A stretch of DNA of 18,742 bases from Ochromonadaceae sp. CCMP2298 (Eukaryota > Sar > Synurophyceae > Ochromonadales > Ochromonadaceae), in assembly GCA_026770595.1 (NCBI GenBank), contig MU633954.1, positions 1 through 18,742 on the forward strand. Direction: 5' to 3'. A program made the position numbers and the translations under genes. The notes below the pieces were generated by a model. That model did no database searches, was not told the origin of the DNA, and worked only from the letters and a program-made list of their open reading frames with translations. This document shows, piece after piece, positions 8,451 through 18,423 of this stretch; position 1 is the first letter of the stretch; each line of letters starts with the position of its first letter.

Positions 8451-8725
8451 GTCTTCAACTGTGCAACAACCGCAATCGTCCAGGAGAGAGTGAACACAAC
8501 TGGGGCAGCTTCACATCAGCAGCGGGCAGTTGTTTTCAAAATATTCCCAAGTCCCAGTTCTGAGGACAATCTTCGGCGGTCAGGTTGAAAAGAATGCAAG
8601 TAAATGTTGAAGCTGCAGTCCCGGAGTCCTTCCTCAACGACAAAACATTGCCTTCCTCAACGACACGACATTGATCATTGCCTGCAAGAATCAACACAAT
8701 TCAACACATCCCCACCACCGCAATA
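8451..8725. promoter_or_regulatory. Divergent upstream region of the membrane protein and HSP20 genes
   Basis: This stretch carries the HSP20 promoter and leader and probably the missing 5' exon of the minus-strand gene (8451-8510 is open in that frame). I looked for heat-shock elements (alternating TTC/GAA with 2-bp gaps) and saw only scattered TTC trimers and two GAA trimers, no clear element. A tandem 23-bp repeat lies at 8628-8673. Confidence 0.5.
8628..8673. repeat. Two adjacent 23-bp direct repeats upstream of HSP20
   Basis: Units 8628-8650 and 8651-8673 both run CCTTCCTCAACGACA...CATTG and differ at only two positions. They end 52 bp before the HSP20 start codon and are probably in its 5' leader or core promoter. 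Confidence 0.9.
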
Positions 8726-9498
8726 ATGCTGAGACCCGTCCTCCTCTTTCTGCTGATCGCCGGCTGTGTGTGCGAATGGTCCCTCTCCTCGATCATCAAC
8801 GCCGTAGGCCGCAAGGACAGACGCATCACGCCGCACCACGACTACACCACCTCGGCCACTGACCTGGAGAAATTCTTCAACCAGCTGGAGCTGTTTTCTC
8901 CCCTCTCACTGCTCAGCAGCAGCTTCCCCATGGACATCCGCGAGACCAAAGGTACAGCCTCCTGACGCCGCTGACTACTGTCGCTAATTAATCCGCGTCT
9001 CCTCTTCCCTCCTTTTCTTCCTCCCTCCTCCTCCTCTCCCATCGTCCCCCCTGTTCCCTCCTCTCTCCTCCCCACACGAGATCGCCGTGGAGATGGACCT
9101 GCCGGGCGTGGAGAAGAAGGACATAAGCATCACGATCCACAAGAACAACGAGCTCGTGGTCTCCGCGCACAAGCAGGGCGTGTACAAGCAGGAGGGCGAG
9201 CTGGTCAAGCGCATGGAGCGCTACTCGGGCAACGTAACACGCACCATTCTGCTACCCGAGTACTCCAACCCCGAGGCCATGGAGGCTGAGTACGTGGCGG
9301 GAGTGCTGCGCATGAAGGTAGGCCTACACTCGCCTTCCCCACCCCCCCTCTCCTGGCTGTCTTCCCTCTAGCGCATCCTCCCCTGTCTTTTCACCAACAT
9401 AACCCTGTGTTTTATCACGAACCTATCTCTCCATGCAGATCCCCAAGACCCACGTGGCCGAGGAGGAGTCGTGCGCGAAGAAGGTGGACATCAAGTGA
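8726..9498 (+). CDS. HSP20 / alpha-crystallin small heat-shock protein with N-terminal signal peptide
   Basis: A small chaperone that holds unfolding proteins. I read exons 8726-8951, 9076-9317 and 9439-9498, giving 175 residues with stop TGA. ATG at 8726 begins a signal peptide (hydrophobic 4-13, likely cut near AGCVC, residues 12-16). The alpha-crystallin domain runs from about FPMDIRETK (67-75) through VEMDLPGVEKKDI (80-92) to the conserved AGVLRMKIPK (149-159). The C-terminus is KVDIK, a possible I-x-I-like contact. Exon 2 to exon 3 splices cleanly (AAG|GTAGGC, ATGCAG|ATC). Exon 1 ends AAAG|GTACAG in phase 1, but the only AG before exon 2 (9079-9080) gives the wrong phase. The expected join TKDEIAVEMDL needs the exon to start at 9076 after CCCCAC. 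The signal peptide puts it in the ER or, with further targeting, the plastid; there is no KDEL-type signal and no Phe at the cleavage site. Confidence 0.85.
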
Positions 9499-9606
9499 GC
9501 GCAGTGAGTGCAAATGAGTGTAGGGAGCGCCAAGACATGTGTACGCATGTGTGCTGAGCTACGCGGTGCCGCAAGGGGGTGACAAGGAAGGGTTAGTTGT
9601 AAGACA

Positions 9607-9713
9607 GTTCACGTAAGGCAGTTCACGTAGGTGCGAGACGCTATGTGTGAGGCAGCACTGTAGGGGGTTAGGTGTAAGGGATGTTCACGTATGGGTTAGT
9701 AGTATGTTCACGT
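9607..9713. repeat. Four copies of GTTCACGT downstream of HSP20
   Basis: Exact GTTCACGT octamers occur at 9607-9614, 9621-9628, 9683-9690 and 9706-9713. The first two sit in a 14-bp tandem of (A/G)CAGTTCACGTA(A/G)G type and the later two in ATGTTCACGT contexts. The role is unknown; they may be decayed tandem repeats or protein-binding sites. Confidence 0.8.
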
Positions 9714-9733
9714 GGGGAAATCTGCTCGTCGAG

Positions 9734-9757
9734 CACAGCACGAATGGGCGTGCTGTG
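9734..9757. other. Perfect 9-bp inverted repeat with 6-nt loop
   Basis: CACAGCACG (9734-9742) pairs exactly with CGTGCTGTG (9749-9757) around the loop AATGGG. It lies 236 bp past the HSP20 stop and about 350 bp past the ACCase stop (opposite strand), so it may fold in the 3' UTR of either transcript or be a palindromic DNA site. Confidence 0.75.
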
Positions 9758-10109
9758 ACAGTCTGTAATATGGGGAAGCAAAGCTGCGGCTGATGTCAAG
9801 TATTTCGTTAAGAGTTACTCGAACTACCGCAGCACTGTCCCAGCCACTGTCCCAGCCATTGTCGCAGCTCTGTCGCAGCACACCTTAGTTGGGAGGGAAA
9901 GTGGCCCCTCTGGCCCCCTGTCCCGCTTGGATCTACCCCCCCCACAGGTCCCATATCGTGCAGATATCGTTCCATTTAAATGCACTCGCTTGATTCCCCA
10001 CTATGCTACTATACCAGCGGGTGCTTCCACAGCCCCACAGTCAGCCCTCCCCACCCCCCCCTCACCACCACCACCCAACCCCCCATATCCCCCATACGCA
10101 TCCCGCGCC

Positions 10110-13100
10110 TTACTTCTGCGCATCTAGTACTGCCTTGCGCTCCGCAGCGGGCAGCGCCGCCAGCAGCTTCTGAACCTCCTTGGACGCGTACTTAATGCGG
10201 GTAGAGGTCTTGAGCGCGTCAACCGCAGCGGCGTTAGCGTCGAACCACTCCACGATCTGCTGGTCAGTCACGGCCGAGGCGGGTAGCAGGCTCTGCACGT
10301 GCTCGGCAGCGACCTCCATAGACAATTCCCCCATAGAGAGGGCCACCAGCTGCTCCTGCAGGGGGTCTGTGCGCTGCCTCTTGAGGATACGCCAGTAGAA
10401 GAAGCTTCTAGAAGTCTTCCACGTGAGCACCTCGTTGATCACGCCCTTGGCCTTCATGCGGCCCGCGCGATCGTGCAGATCTGCAAACTCGTGGGCGATC
10501 TGCGTGTACAGGGGTACCAGCATCTTCTCCCTGCCCTGCATCTCCGCTACCAGGCGGATCTTCTCCGAGGGGTCCAGCTCGTTCGCCAGCATCTCGTCCA
10601 GCTCGTGCAGCTGCGGGTCCAGACGGTGCATGGTGGCCATCTGCTCAGGAGAGCGGTACTTCACCTCGCAGATGCCCGGGGGCTCCAGGATGCCCCCTCT
10701 GGCCTCCTTGTCCGCAAACATCTCCATCTTGTTGGGGTTGATGGTGGGGTCGATCACCACCCACGCGCCGCCACGCAGCTCCCCCGCGGGCGGGATGTAC
10801 ACGAACACGGGGTGCTTGTAGCCGCGCAGGCTGTCCACGATCATCGCGCCGTACTTCAGAATCTCCCCGTACATGTCGCGCGTGCCGCCCGAGAAGCCCC
10901 TCCAGTTGGCGAACACGATGAGGGGCAGGTTCTCGCCGCGGTTGAAGTCGGCGATCGTCTGGGCCGTCTTGTAGGCGGAGTCGGGGTACCACACCTGCCC
11001 CGCTTGGGGCTGGATGGCCTCACGGGACTCGGGGTTCCCCGGGTCGGCGGGTATCTTCTGCTCCACAAGGCGCGTCTCCACTGCAATCACGCCGACGTTG
11101 ATGCCGCCCAGCCTGGCGCGGCCCGTGACCACCGACTTGCCCCAGCCCCCCAGGTACTCCTTGAAGGAGCCCTTGTCGAAGAAGCCCGAGGTGAAGGTGC
11201 CGTCTGTCTCGGTCACGCCTCCAAGCATGTGTCTGGGATCGTAGGGCGTCTTGGTGGGGGTGAAGGCCACCTCGCGGGCCCAGGGGTCGGACATGAGGGG
11301 CAGGGGGGGGGTGATGGAGATGAAGTCCTTGGGGGTGAAGGCCAGCCAGTCCACTACTGCCTGCATACCCTCACGGTCGTTGTTCACCACCTCGTGCGTT
11401 ACGCCGTTGGGGTACATGATCTGGGGGCCGCCCAGCTGGTCCTGACTAGTGTACACCTCCTTGCCGAGTAGTTTGTTTAGGGCTGAGAACCCGGTGAGGA
11501 TCATGGGCCCCTGTTTCATCTGGATCACGCGCTGGCCGAGGCGGTTCAGGTACGCGCCGATGCCCACTGAGCGTCCTGTGACGTAGGAGAGGGTGAAGGT
11601 CTCGTCGTAGGCCCTGGAGGTCTCGCCCGCGATCAGGCCCGAGCCTCGCAGGTTCTCCACGCCGATGCCGTGCTGCTGGCCGATAATGGCGTCGAGCTTG
11701 TAGCGCACCTCGCCGTCCACCGTGACCGGGGAGGCGTCCACGGTGCCCGCGGCCAGGCCCTTGTAGTCGGCCTCGGTGAGGTAGAGGTAGTCGAAGCCCT
11801 GGGCGGGGTTGCCCTCGTCCTTCCACGAGACCTTGAACTTGGGCTTCAGGTCCTCGACGAGGCCGATGCGCGCGCCTGAGTTGCAGCTGAGGAAGATGCG
11901 GGGCAGGCCTCTCTGTCTGGCGAACTCGCTCGCCTTGAAGAAGAAGTCGTCCTCGGACACGCCGAAGGAGCCGCTCTGCACCGTCACGTCGTTCGCGATG
12001 AAGACCACCTCGCGCCCCTCGGGGTACTGGGGCGTCTTGAGGGTGGTCAGCCAGGCCAGCATGCCGACCTTGTTGGATCCCGGGAAGCGCTTTTCTTTGT
12101 GCAGCTCGCCGTCCGTGCCCATCACCAACTCCTCGAAGGAGAACAGCTTGGGGGGGGGTGCGGTGGTCTTGCCTGCCCTCTCGTAGTAGTCTTGCCAGGA
12201 GTTGATCAGCGCCACCTCCACCAGGCCCAGGAAGTCAGTCGCGTAGGTGGAACCCACCCTACGGGCCGCCGCGCGCTTCTTCTGCAGCACGGAGGAGGTG
12301 GGGTAGGGGTCCAGCACGCACACGGAGTTGGACTGGTCCCCGTCCAGGCGGCAGTACTGCTCAGTCTGGCCAGTAACCGGGTCCAGGTACTCACGGTAGG
12401 CCTCGCGGGTGAGCCAGCCCCCCGTGGAGGAGGATGCGATCAGGCGGACGGGGATGAAGCCCTCCTCCCCCTGCACGCGGATCTTGACCTCGATCTCGTC
12501 CACTCGGAGCTTCAGCAGCCGCGTGGCGTACTTGGCCACCAGCCCGTCCATAATGGCCTTGAAGTTGGACACCACCTCCCGCAGGGGGCGGTTGATGTCC
12601 GCGATCACGTTGACGAACAGGCGGCAAGAGGCGGTGTCCGACACGCGCGGGTCCAGCATGGCCCTCTCCAGCTCGTCCATGCCCATGACGATGATGCGCT
12701 CGGCGCCGTCCAGAGTAGCAGACTGCTCAGACAGAGAGATAGAGCGCAGGAACAGCACCTGTGGGGCATCGAAGCGCTTGCCCCCCGGCAAGCCTAGAGA
12801 CTTCTCCTTGCCCAGGAAGATAAAGGAGTTGCGGCCGGCGGCAGTGAGGGCTTGAAGATCGTGGTTGAGGGTGAGTCTGTTGAGCTCCAGCAGCTGCGGC
12901 ATGGTGGGGCGCATGTCTCTGCTGATAGGGTCCTCGTTGAAGGAGGTCTCCGAGTAGAAGTTGTAGTAAGACACCAGCTTGTCGGAAGACTCGTCGCCCA
13001 TCGCCAAGAAGTTGCACATGCGCACGTCCATTGCCACGAGGTCGGGCTTGTAGGGGGCGAGCGCCTGCTGCAGCTCCGCGGCGCGCTGGTCCTGGTTCTC

Positions 13101-16100
13101 GGCCGTGTCGTGCTGCACAAAGCCCACGTGCAGTACGTTGATAGGCTCCTTGAAAGAAGACGTCTTGCGCAGATGCTCGGCGGCTCTGGCCACTACTGCC
13201 TTGAGCTGCTTGGGCAGAGCGGATGCATCGGGGAGCATGTTGAGGTACCCGTAGCGCACCACTGGCGCCGCGCCGTCAGTGGTCTCCATCTGGCGCAGAG
13301 TGAAGGCCCAGTGCGCAGAGAGGATCTTGGCGCCCCCGCACTCCACCTCCTCCACTACTAGGTTGGTGACACAGTGGGCGCGGTAGACGCGTCTGATGTA
13401 CACCTCCATCGCAGCTCTGCGCACAGCCTCCGCGGGATCAGACATGAGCTTGCCCAGGAGGTCTACGGAGACGGCGAGGTTGGGCTGCTTGGAGAGCGCG
13501 TTGAGGTCTGTGTTGGGCGTCATCAGCTGCGCCTTGAGGCCGTCCATGCGAGCGCCGAAGGGGGGGATCATGGACGTGTCCAAAATCTGCTGGCACTTGA
13601 GCTTCAGCGCGCCGTACTCCGCGCCGTGCAGCTGGGAGAGCAGGCGGAGGCTGTCCTGCAGCGCGGGGGGCATCTTGTCCGCGCTAAGGGAGTAGCCGGG
13701 GAAGCGCTTGGGCAGGAACTCGAGCTGGCGCAGGAGGCTGAGGGCCACAGCGGCTCTGAAGCGGGTCTGCTTGCGCGCCATGAGTGCCGGCACCGTCGCC
13801 CCCAGAGTGTCCTTATTGGCCTTGGCCAGGTCGCCCACCACCTGCTCCTCCTCCTTGCCCTCGAAGGCAGCCTCCGCGGTGGCGAACTTGAGCAGCTGTG
13901 CGCCCAGCAGGGCCTCCACGTCCTCCTGCGTGGAGGAGGCGAAGAAGGAGTTTACGGCCTTCTCCGCATCGTGGGGGAAGCCGTCCATCGCCAGCGACAC
14001 GCGCTCGCCAGCCTCTTCCGCAGTCAGCGGAGGGCGGGAGGGCACAGCGGTGAGTCGGTCGGTGAAGGTGGAGATCTGCTTCACCTTGGAGGGGTCTTTC
14101 AGCGTGAGAGAGGCGAGCAGGTCGCCCGCGGAGATGATAGAGCCGGCAGACAGGGAGTGGCGGATTTCCCCCGACTCTGTGGCCTTGATCGCCATGATCA
14201 TCTTCATCGCCTCCACCTCCACATAGGGCTGCCCCTTGTCGATAAAGTCCCTATCCTGCTGCAGATAGCGGACGACCTTTCCGGTCACGTCGGAGCGCAG
14301 TTCGGAGGGGTTGTAGACCGCCGGGATCATCACCGTCACGCCGTTGATCTTCATGCGCAGGCCCAGGGGCTCCTCCTGCCCGAACAGCTGGTACGACTCG
14401 CCAGCCACCGTGCACAGCAACGACTTGTCGGGCTGCTCGCGCACGCGGGCCTCCACGCCCTGTCCGTTGATCTCGAGGGAGTAGAAGGAGGGGCCGAAGA
14501 CGGTAGCCTTGAATGAGTACTTCACGTCCTCGTAGGTGATCTCCACCGGGAAGGAGAGCATAGAGGGGATGGTCTGCAGGGAGGTCTGCCCCTTGGAGAG
14601 GGAGTTGACGAACTCCCCAGTCAGGCTCTCGACCATCCTGTGCGCCTTGTAGACCGCCGCGCTCAGCGCTACCGTCTGCGGCTCCACCTGCACCGCCACG
14701 CTCTTCTCCCTGATGATCCCGTCCAGCCAAGAGGTATCTATGGAGTTATCCTTGAACGACTCTGTCTCCAGCAGCTTGATGAGGTAGTCCACAGGCGTGC
14801 GGATGTCCCCCCTCACGTCGATCTCCTTCAGAGCCAGCACCAGGCTCTTACGGGCGTCCTCGCGGGTAGGGCCGGAGGCGAACAAGTGTCCGAATTGGGA
14901 GTCAGCGAACTCGTGAATGCCGCCGTTCGCGCCAACCGAGAAGTAGCCCCAGACCTTGTTGGTAGACTGGAACTTGACCCGCTCGATCTTGCCCGAGGTG
15001 GGCTTGAACCCTTCGTCGGGGTTCTCGGCCGTGATGCGGGCGGCGATGACGTGGTGCTTGGGGTACACGTAGTCCTCCTCGAAAAAGTCGATCTTCTCCG
15101 AGAAGTCGTCGGGGTTTTTGCCGTAGAACTCCCTCACCTCGCGCATGTTGGAGAGCGGGATGCCCATGGCCACCTGCAGTTGCACTGAGGGCAGGTTGAT
15201 GCCGGTCAGGCCCTCGGTGACTGGGTGCTCCACCTGCAGGCGTGGGTTCAGCTCCAGGAAGAAGTACTGGTCGTCCTTGGGGGAGTACAGGTACTCCACA
15301 GTGCCCGCACCCACATAGCCGATAGACTGTGTGAGGCGCTGGGCGGACAGCTCCATCTTCTTGAAGGTCTCGCGGGGAGCGATGATGGGCGGGCCTTCCT
15401 CGAAGATCTTCTGGAACCTGCGCTGCGTCGAGCAGTCGCGTCCGTTCAGAGCCACAGCGTTTCCGTACTCATCTCCGACAATCTGGACCTCCAGGTGCCT
15501 CGCGCCGGTGCACAGCTGCATCATGAAGATAGGAGAGCCGGGCACCTCGTTCTGCACCTGGATGAACTGGTTCTTGAGCTCGGAGGGCTCCTGCACCATG
15601 CGGATGCCCTTGCCCCCCCCCCCCTCTGAGGCTTTGATCATCACGGGGTATCCGATCTCCTCCGCTACTACGGCCGCCTGCTCGGGCGTGAACACGCACG
15701 CCTTGTCGAAGACGTCCTTGGGGATCTGCCCGTTCGCGTCCAGGCCGGCCTCGATGCCCTGGCCGGACCAGGGGATGGAGGGGACCTTTGCGGTCTGCGC
15801 CAGGATGTTGGCCGACACCTTGTCCCCCAACGCTGCCATGACGGATGCAGTGGGGCCGATGAACTGGATCCCTTTGCTGTTCAGGGTGGACGGCAGGCGG
15901 GGGTTCTCCGAGGCGTGCCCCCAGCCAGGCCAGACCGCGTCCACCCTCTGGGCGACAGCGATGTCCACGATGAGATCCACATTGGCATAGTTGTTCTTGT
16001 TGCTGCCCGAGGGCACCTCCACGAACGTATCAGCCAGGCGAATGAACTCCGCGTTGGCATTGAGGTCGTCGCGGGTGGCTAGAGCTACGAACTCGATAGC

Positions 16101-16619
16101 GCGCTCGTCTCCTAGGGTCATGTATGCCCACTGGCGCATAGACAGAATGGCCTTGGTGGCGGCCATACCGTTGTTGGCAATCAGGATGCGCTGCAGGGGG
16201 CGCTTGCCGCCCATCTTGGCCACGAATTCAGCCACCACTGCGCGCTTGGCGGCGGTCAGGGGGTTGACCTCGACCTCAACATCGTCTAGTACTGCTGCCC
16301 GGAGCACCAACCCGCCCTTCGCAGACCACGCACCTCGCTGCAGGCTGCTGGAGCGCAGCGGGTCAAGCGAGCGTCTTGCTGCACTGCTGATCTCCGAAAT
16401 GGACTTCCATGCTGCGAGGAGAGAGAGGAGTTGGAGTGATATGCCAGGTCAAAACGGCAACTGTATCTTCAAGGTACGCTATGCAAGCTACACTGCACTG
16501 CTGAAGGATGCACCGACGCACGCACTGCAATACAAGTCTACCCGGGACAAGGCAAGCTTACCTGGGCTTAAAAAACCGAGCAAGCAGGGGAGCAGACTCA
16601 GAAATATGAGTAGCTTCAT
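10110..16619 (-). CDS. Plastid-targeted multidomain (eukaryotic-type) acetyl-CoA carboxylase
   Basis: Carboxylates acetyl-CoA to malonyl-CoA, the committing step of fatty-acid synthesis. Exons on the minus strand are 16619-16562 and 16411-10110, with a 150 bp intron (CCAG|GTAAGC, CTCGCAG|CA), giving 2119 residues and stop TAA. Exon 1 encodes MKLLIFLSLLPCLLGFLSP, a signal peptide. After the join comes A-WKSISEISSAARRSLD and a basic Ser/Ala-rich stretch to about residue 70, together a bipartite plastid presequence. Order of domains: biotin carboxylase from about 90 (RILIANNGMAATKA), ATP-grasp loop GGGGKG (283-288) and ELNPRLQVEHPVTEG (about 406-420); biotin carrier site VEAMKMI with biotinyl Lys756; long central region; carboxyltransferase with NDVTVQSGSFG (about 1493), CNSGARIGL (about 1530), GFSALNKLLGKEVY, and NWRGFSGGTRDMYGE (about 1856). 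All catalytic landmarks are intact. Without exon 1 the large exon has no Met at its head, which supports this start. Confidence 0.96.
15613..15624 (-). repeat. 12-bp G homopolymer in the ACCase ATP-grasp loop
   Basis: On the coding strand, twelve G in a row encode most of the glycine-rich ATP-binding loop GGGGKG of the biotin carboxylase domain. The frame through it is correct in this sequence. Confidence 0.95.
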
Positions 16620-17157
16620 TGCTTCCCAGGTGCAGCTGCACGCAGCAGTCGATCTCTCGCTGTGCGGCGCGGCTCCTCAAAAGGGAACTGGCTTCTTCCA
16701 ACGCAGCCTCCGAAAGGGCTGCTGAGACTCGCTTACTCCGGCGGGCGCAGCAACTAGAGTACTGATCTGCTGCAACGCAAACGTCAGTGCAGTGGATCTT
16801 ATCCGTGCACAAACCCGCTCCTCATCCATCACTTTGCGTTGCGTGCACCTCTTCCAAAATATTTCGTCACGTCACTTTCAATTCACTGGCGCCTCTATTA
16901 CATTATTTCAGTACAGACCGCGCCAATAGAACGAAACAACCATAAAACCCACATTCCCGGCCGCTGATTTTTTGGGAAGAGCAGCAAGATTGTGCGTGTG
17001 CTTTCTTGCGGAACTGTTGCCGACAAGCATTGTGTTGCAACTGACAACGGCTCGAGAAGCACCCATCCCACCACTCTTCGCCCCCTCCATCTCCTCAGCG
17101 CCCCTTCGCGCCCACAGACACAGCAGCACCGCCTCTGCAACCTCATCCACCGACACC
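16620..17157. promoter_or_regulatory. Divergent upstream region of ACCase and the PsbP-like gene
   Basis: The region has 538 bp between the two start codons. CGTCACGTCAC at 16865-16875 contains ACGTCA (TGACGT on the other strand) and a second overlapping CGTCA, a classical bZIP/CREB-like site that is also the type bound by ochrophyte aureochromes. The stretch 16850-16965 is AT-richer than its surroundings and is the likeliest core promoter area. Open frames in it read into the PsbP-like leader but have no family match. Confidence 0.5.
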
Positions 17158-18423
17158 ATGCTCTGCAAGTCCGCCCTCGTGCTCGTGGTGCTCTGTCTGC
17201 TGCAGGCCAGCCAGTGCTTCCGCACCATCCCCAGCCGCGCCCGCGCATGCTCTCATGCGTTGAGCATGAACACTGAGCAGAAGCCCGGCAGCCACCGATC
17301 CACCATTATCGCCGGTGCGCTGGCGTCTCTGCGCTTCGCCGCGGCCGCCGGCTCCTCTGCGCTGCTGGCCTCGGCAGTGCTGCCCATACAGGCTGCGAAC
17401 GCCGTATCCATCGAGCAAGCGAACAACAAGCTGGCCGGCTACGACCTGCCGCCCATCCTCTACATGCCCAAGGGCTTCTCGCCCCTCGTGAGCGAGTACG
17501 GGCGCGGCAATAACAAGGAAGCCATGACAAACCCCATCCTTGTGCAGTTCGCACACCCAGGGGTAAGTCGCAGGGTCAGTATGGCTGGGGGCGCGCAGAT
17601 CCAGTAGCTCATTGCTCGCCACCCATCCAGCCTTCCCGCCTTCCCGCCTTCCCCGTCCCTGTCTTTGGCCTCATCTAACCCCTAACCCGTGCCCCCTCTA
17701 TCCTCCCTCCTGACACCTACCTGATCTCGCTCTCCTGACTTCTCCTGACTTCTCCTGACTTCTCCTGACACCTGTGTGTAGCTGTGGGTGGTGCAGAGGA
17801 CCTCCGTGAACCTCAACGGAGAGGCAGGCACCATCTCCGCCAACGGTGCGTTCCCTGTTCCCCTGTTCCCTGTTCCCTTGTTCCCCAACCCCACCAACTG
17901 ACATACCTAATCCTGCCGCCCCCCCACACTCACACCCACGCTCACACCCACGCTCACACCTACTGTCACACCCACACCTACACCCATCGCAGAGTACCAG
18001 AAGGGCGACTCCGCTTACCTCTTCGTGACCCCCAAGCCCCCGGCCAGCGGGGAATTAACTGTGGACAACAAGGCGCTGATCCAACAGTACGTACTGAAGG
18101 CTTTATCGCAAAAGGGGGACCCAGTCGAGTCCCTGAAAATCTACAAGGTGGCGGAGGGGGCCAAGGACGCGGACGGCAAGCCCTATCTTATAGTGGACTT
18201 TGGGTACCAGCTGAACACTGAGGCGGGCTTCCTCATCGGCAGACGCGCGATTCTTTCTCTAACGTCCAAGGGAGAGGGGCAGCTGCAGGGGCTGGTGGCG
18301 GTGGCGACGGATAAGCGGTGGAGGCAGGGGCAGGAGGAGACGCTTAGGGATATCGCCAACTCGTTCCGCGTCTACAGACTCAACAGCGGCATCTTCGCGG
18401 CCGAGAGCGCCAAGCAGCAGTAG
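17158..18423 (+). CDS. PsbP-domain (PsbP-like) thylakoid lumen protein, three exons
   Basis: Exons 17158-17562, 17782-17845 and 17993-18423 join through GT-AG introns of 219 and 147 bp into 299 residues, stop TAG. The ATG at 17158 starts a signal peptide (MLCKSALVLVVLCLLQASQC) followed directly by Phe21 and a basic transit-like stretch RTIPSRARACSHALS, the ASAFAP-type plastid signal. A second hydrophobic segment (about 59-79) ending AANA-VS at 82-83 looks like a thylakoid lumen signal without a clear twin-arginine. The mature part has LYMPKGFSPLVSEYGR, LWVVQRTSVNLNGEAGTISA and the PsbP C-terminal pattern YLIVDFGYQLNTEAG followed by LVAVATDKRWRQ and LRDIANSFRV. PsbP-family proteins support photosystem assembly or the oxygen-evolving complex. 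It looks like one of the divergent PsbP-like members rather than canonical PsbP. Confidence 0.85.
17731..17769. repeat. 10-bp tandem repeat TCTCCTGACT in PsbP-like intron 1
   Basis: Three exact TCTCCTGACT units (17731-17760) and a fourth nine-base copy end 12 bp before the acceptor, so the repeat supplies the pyrimidine tract. CTGAC in each unit also resembles a branch-point consensus. Confidence 0.9.
17846..17992. repeat. Low-complexity PsbP-like intron 2
   Basis: The intron opens with CCCTGTTCC repeats (about 17850-17885) and ends with CACACCCACGCT/CACACCTAC repeats (about 17925-17985) before CGCAG|AG. It is simple sequence with no coding value. Confidence 0.8.

Larger units (their letters stand above)
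9499..10109. other. Convergent intergenic region between HSP20 and ACCase 3' ends
   Basis: About 610 bp without a supported gene. It holds four GTTCACGT copies (9607-9713), a perfect hairpin (9734-9757), degenerate CAGCCACTGTCC/CAGCTCTGTCGCAG repeats (about 9838-9882) and C-rich low-complexity DNA (10040-10095). Open frames here are short and compositionally biased. Confidence 0.6.

Noticed and set aside
8514-8680. A minus-strand exon encoding a Cys/Asn-containing segment upstream of the orphan membrane gene
   Set aside because: Short open stretches exist in several frames, but none combines a start codon, signal peptide and phase-matched donor well enough to annotate.
8521-8725. Heat-shock elements upstream of HSP20
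   Set aside because: TTC and GAA trimers are present, but not in the alternating 5-bp spacing needed for an element.
10299-14516. Long plus-strand open frames (for example 10299-11471 and 13374-14516) opposite ACCase
   Set aside because: They are antisense to a highly conserved ACCase coding exon and arise from GC-rich codon use; the translations are His/Val/Leu/Gly-biased with no family features.
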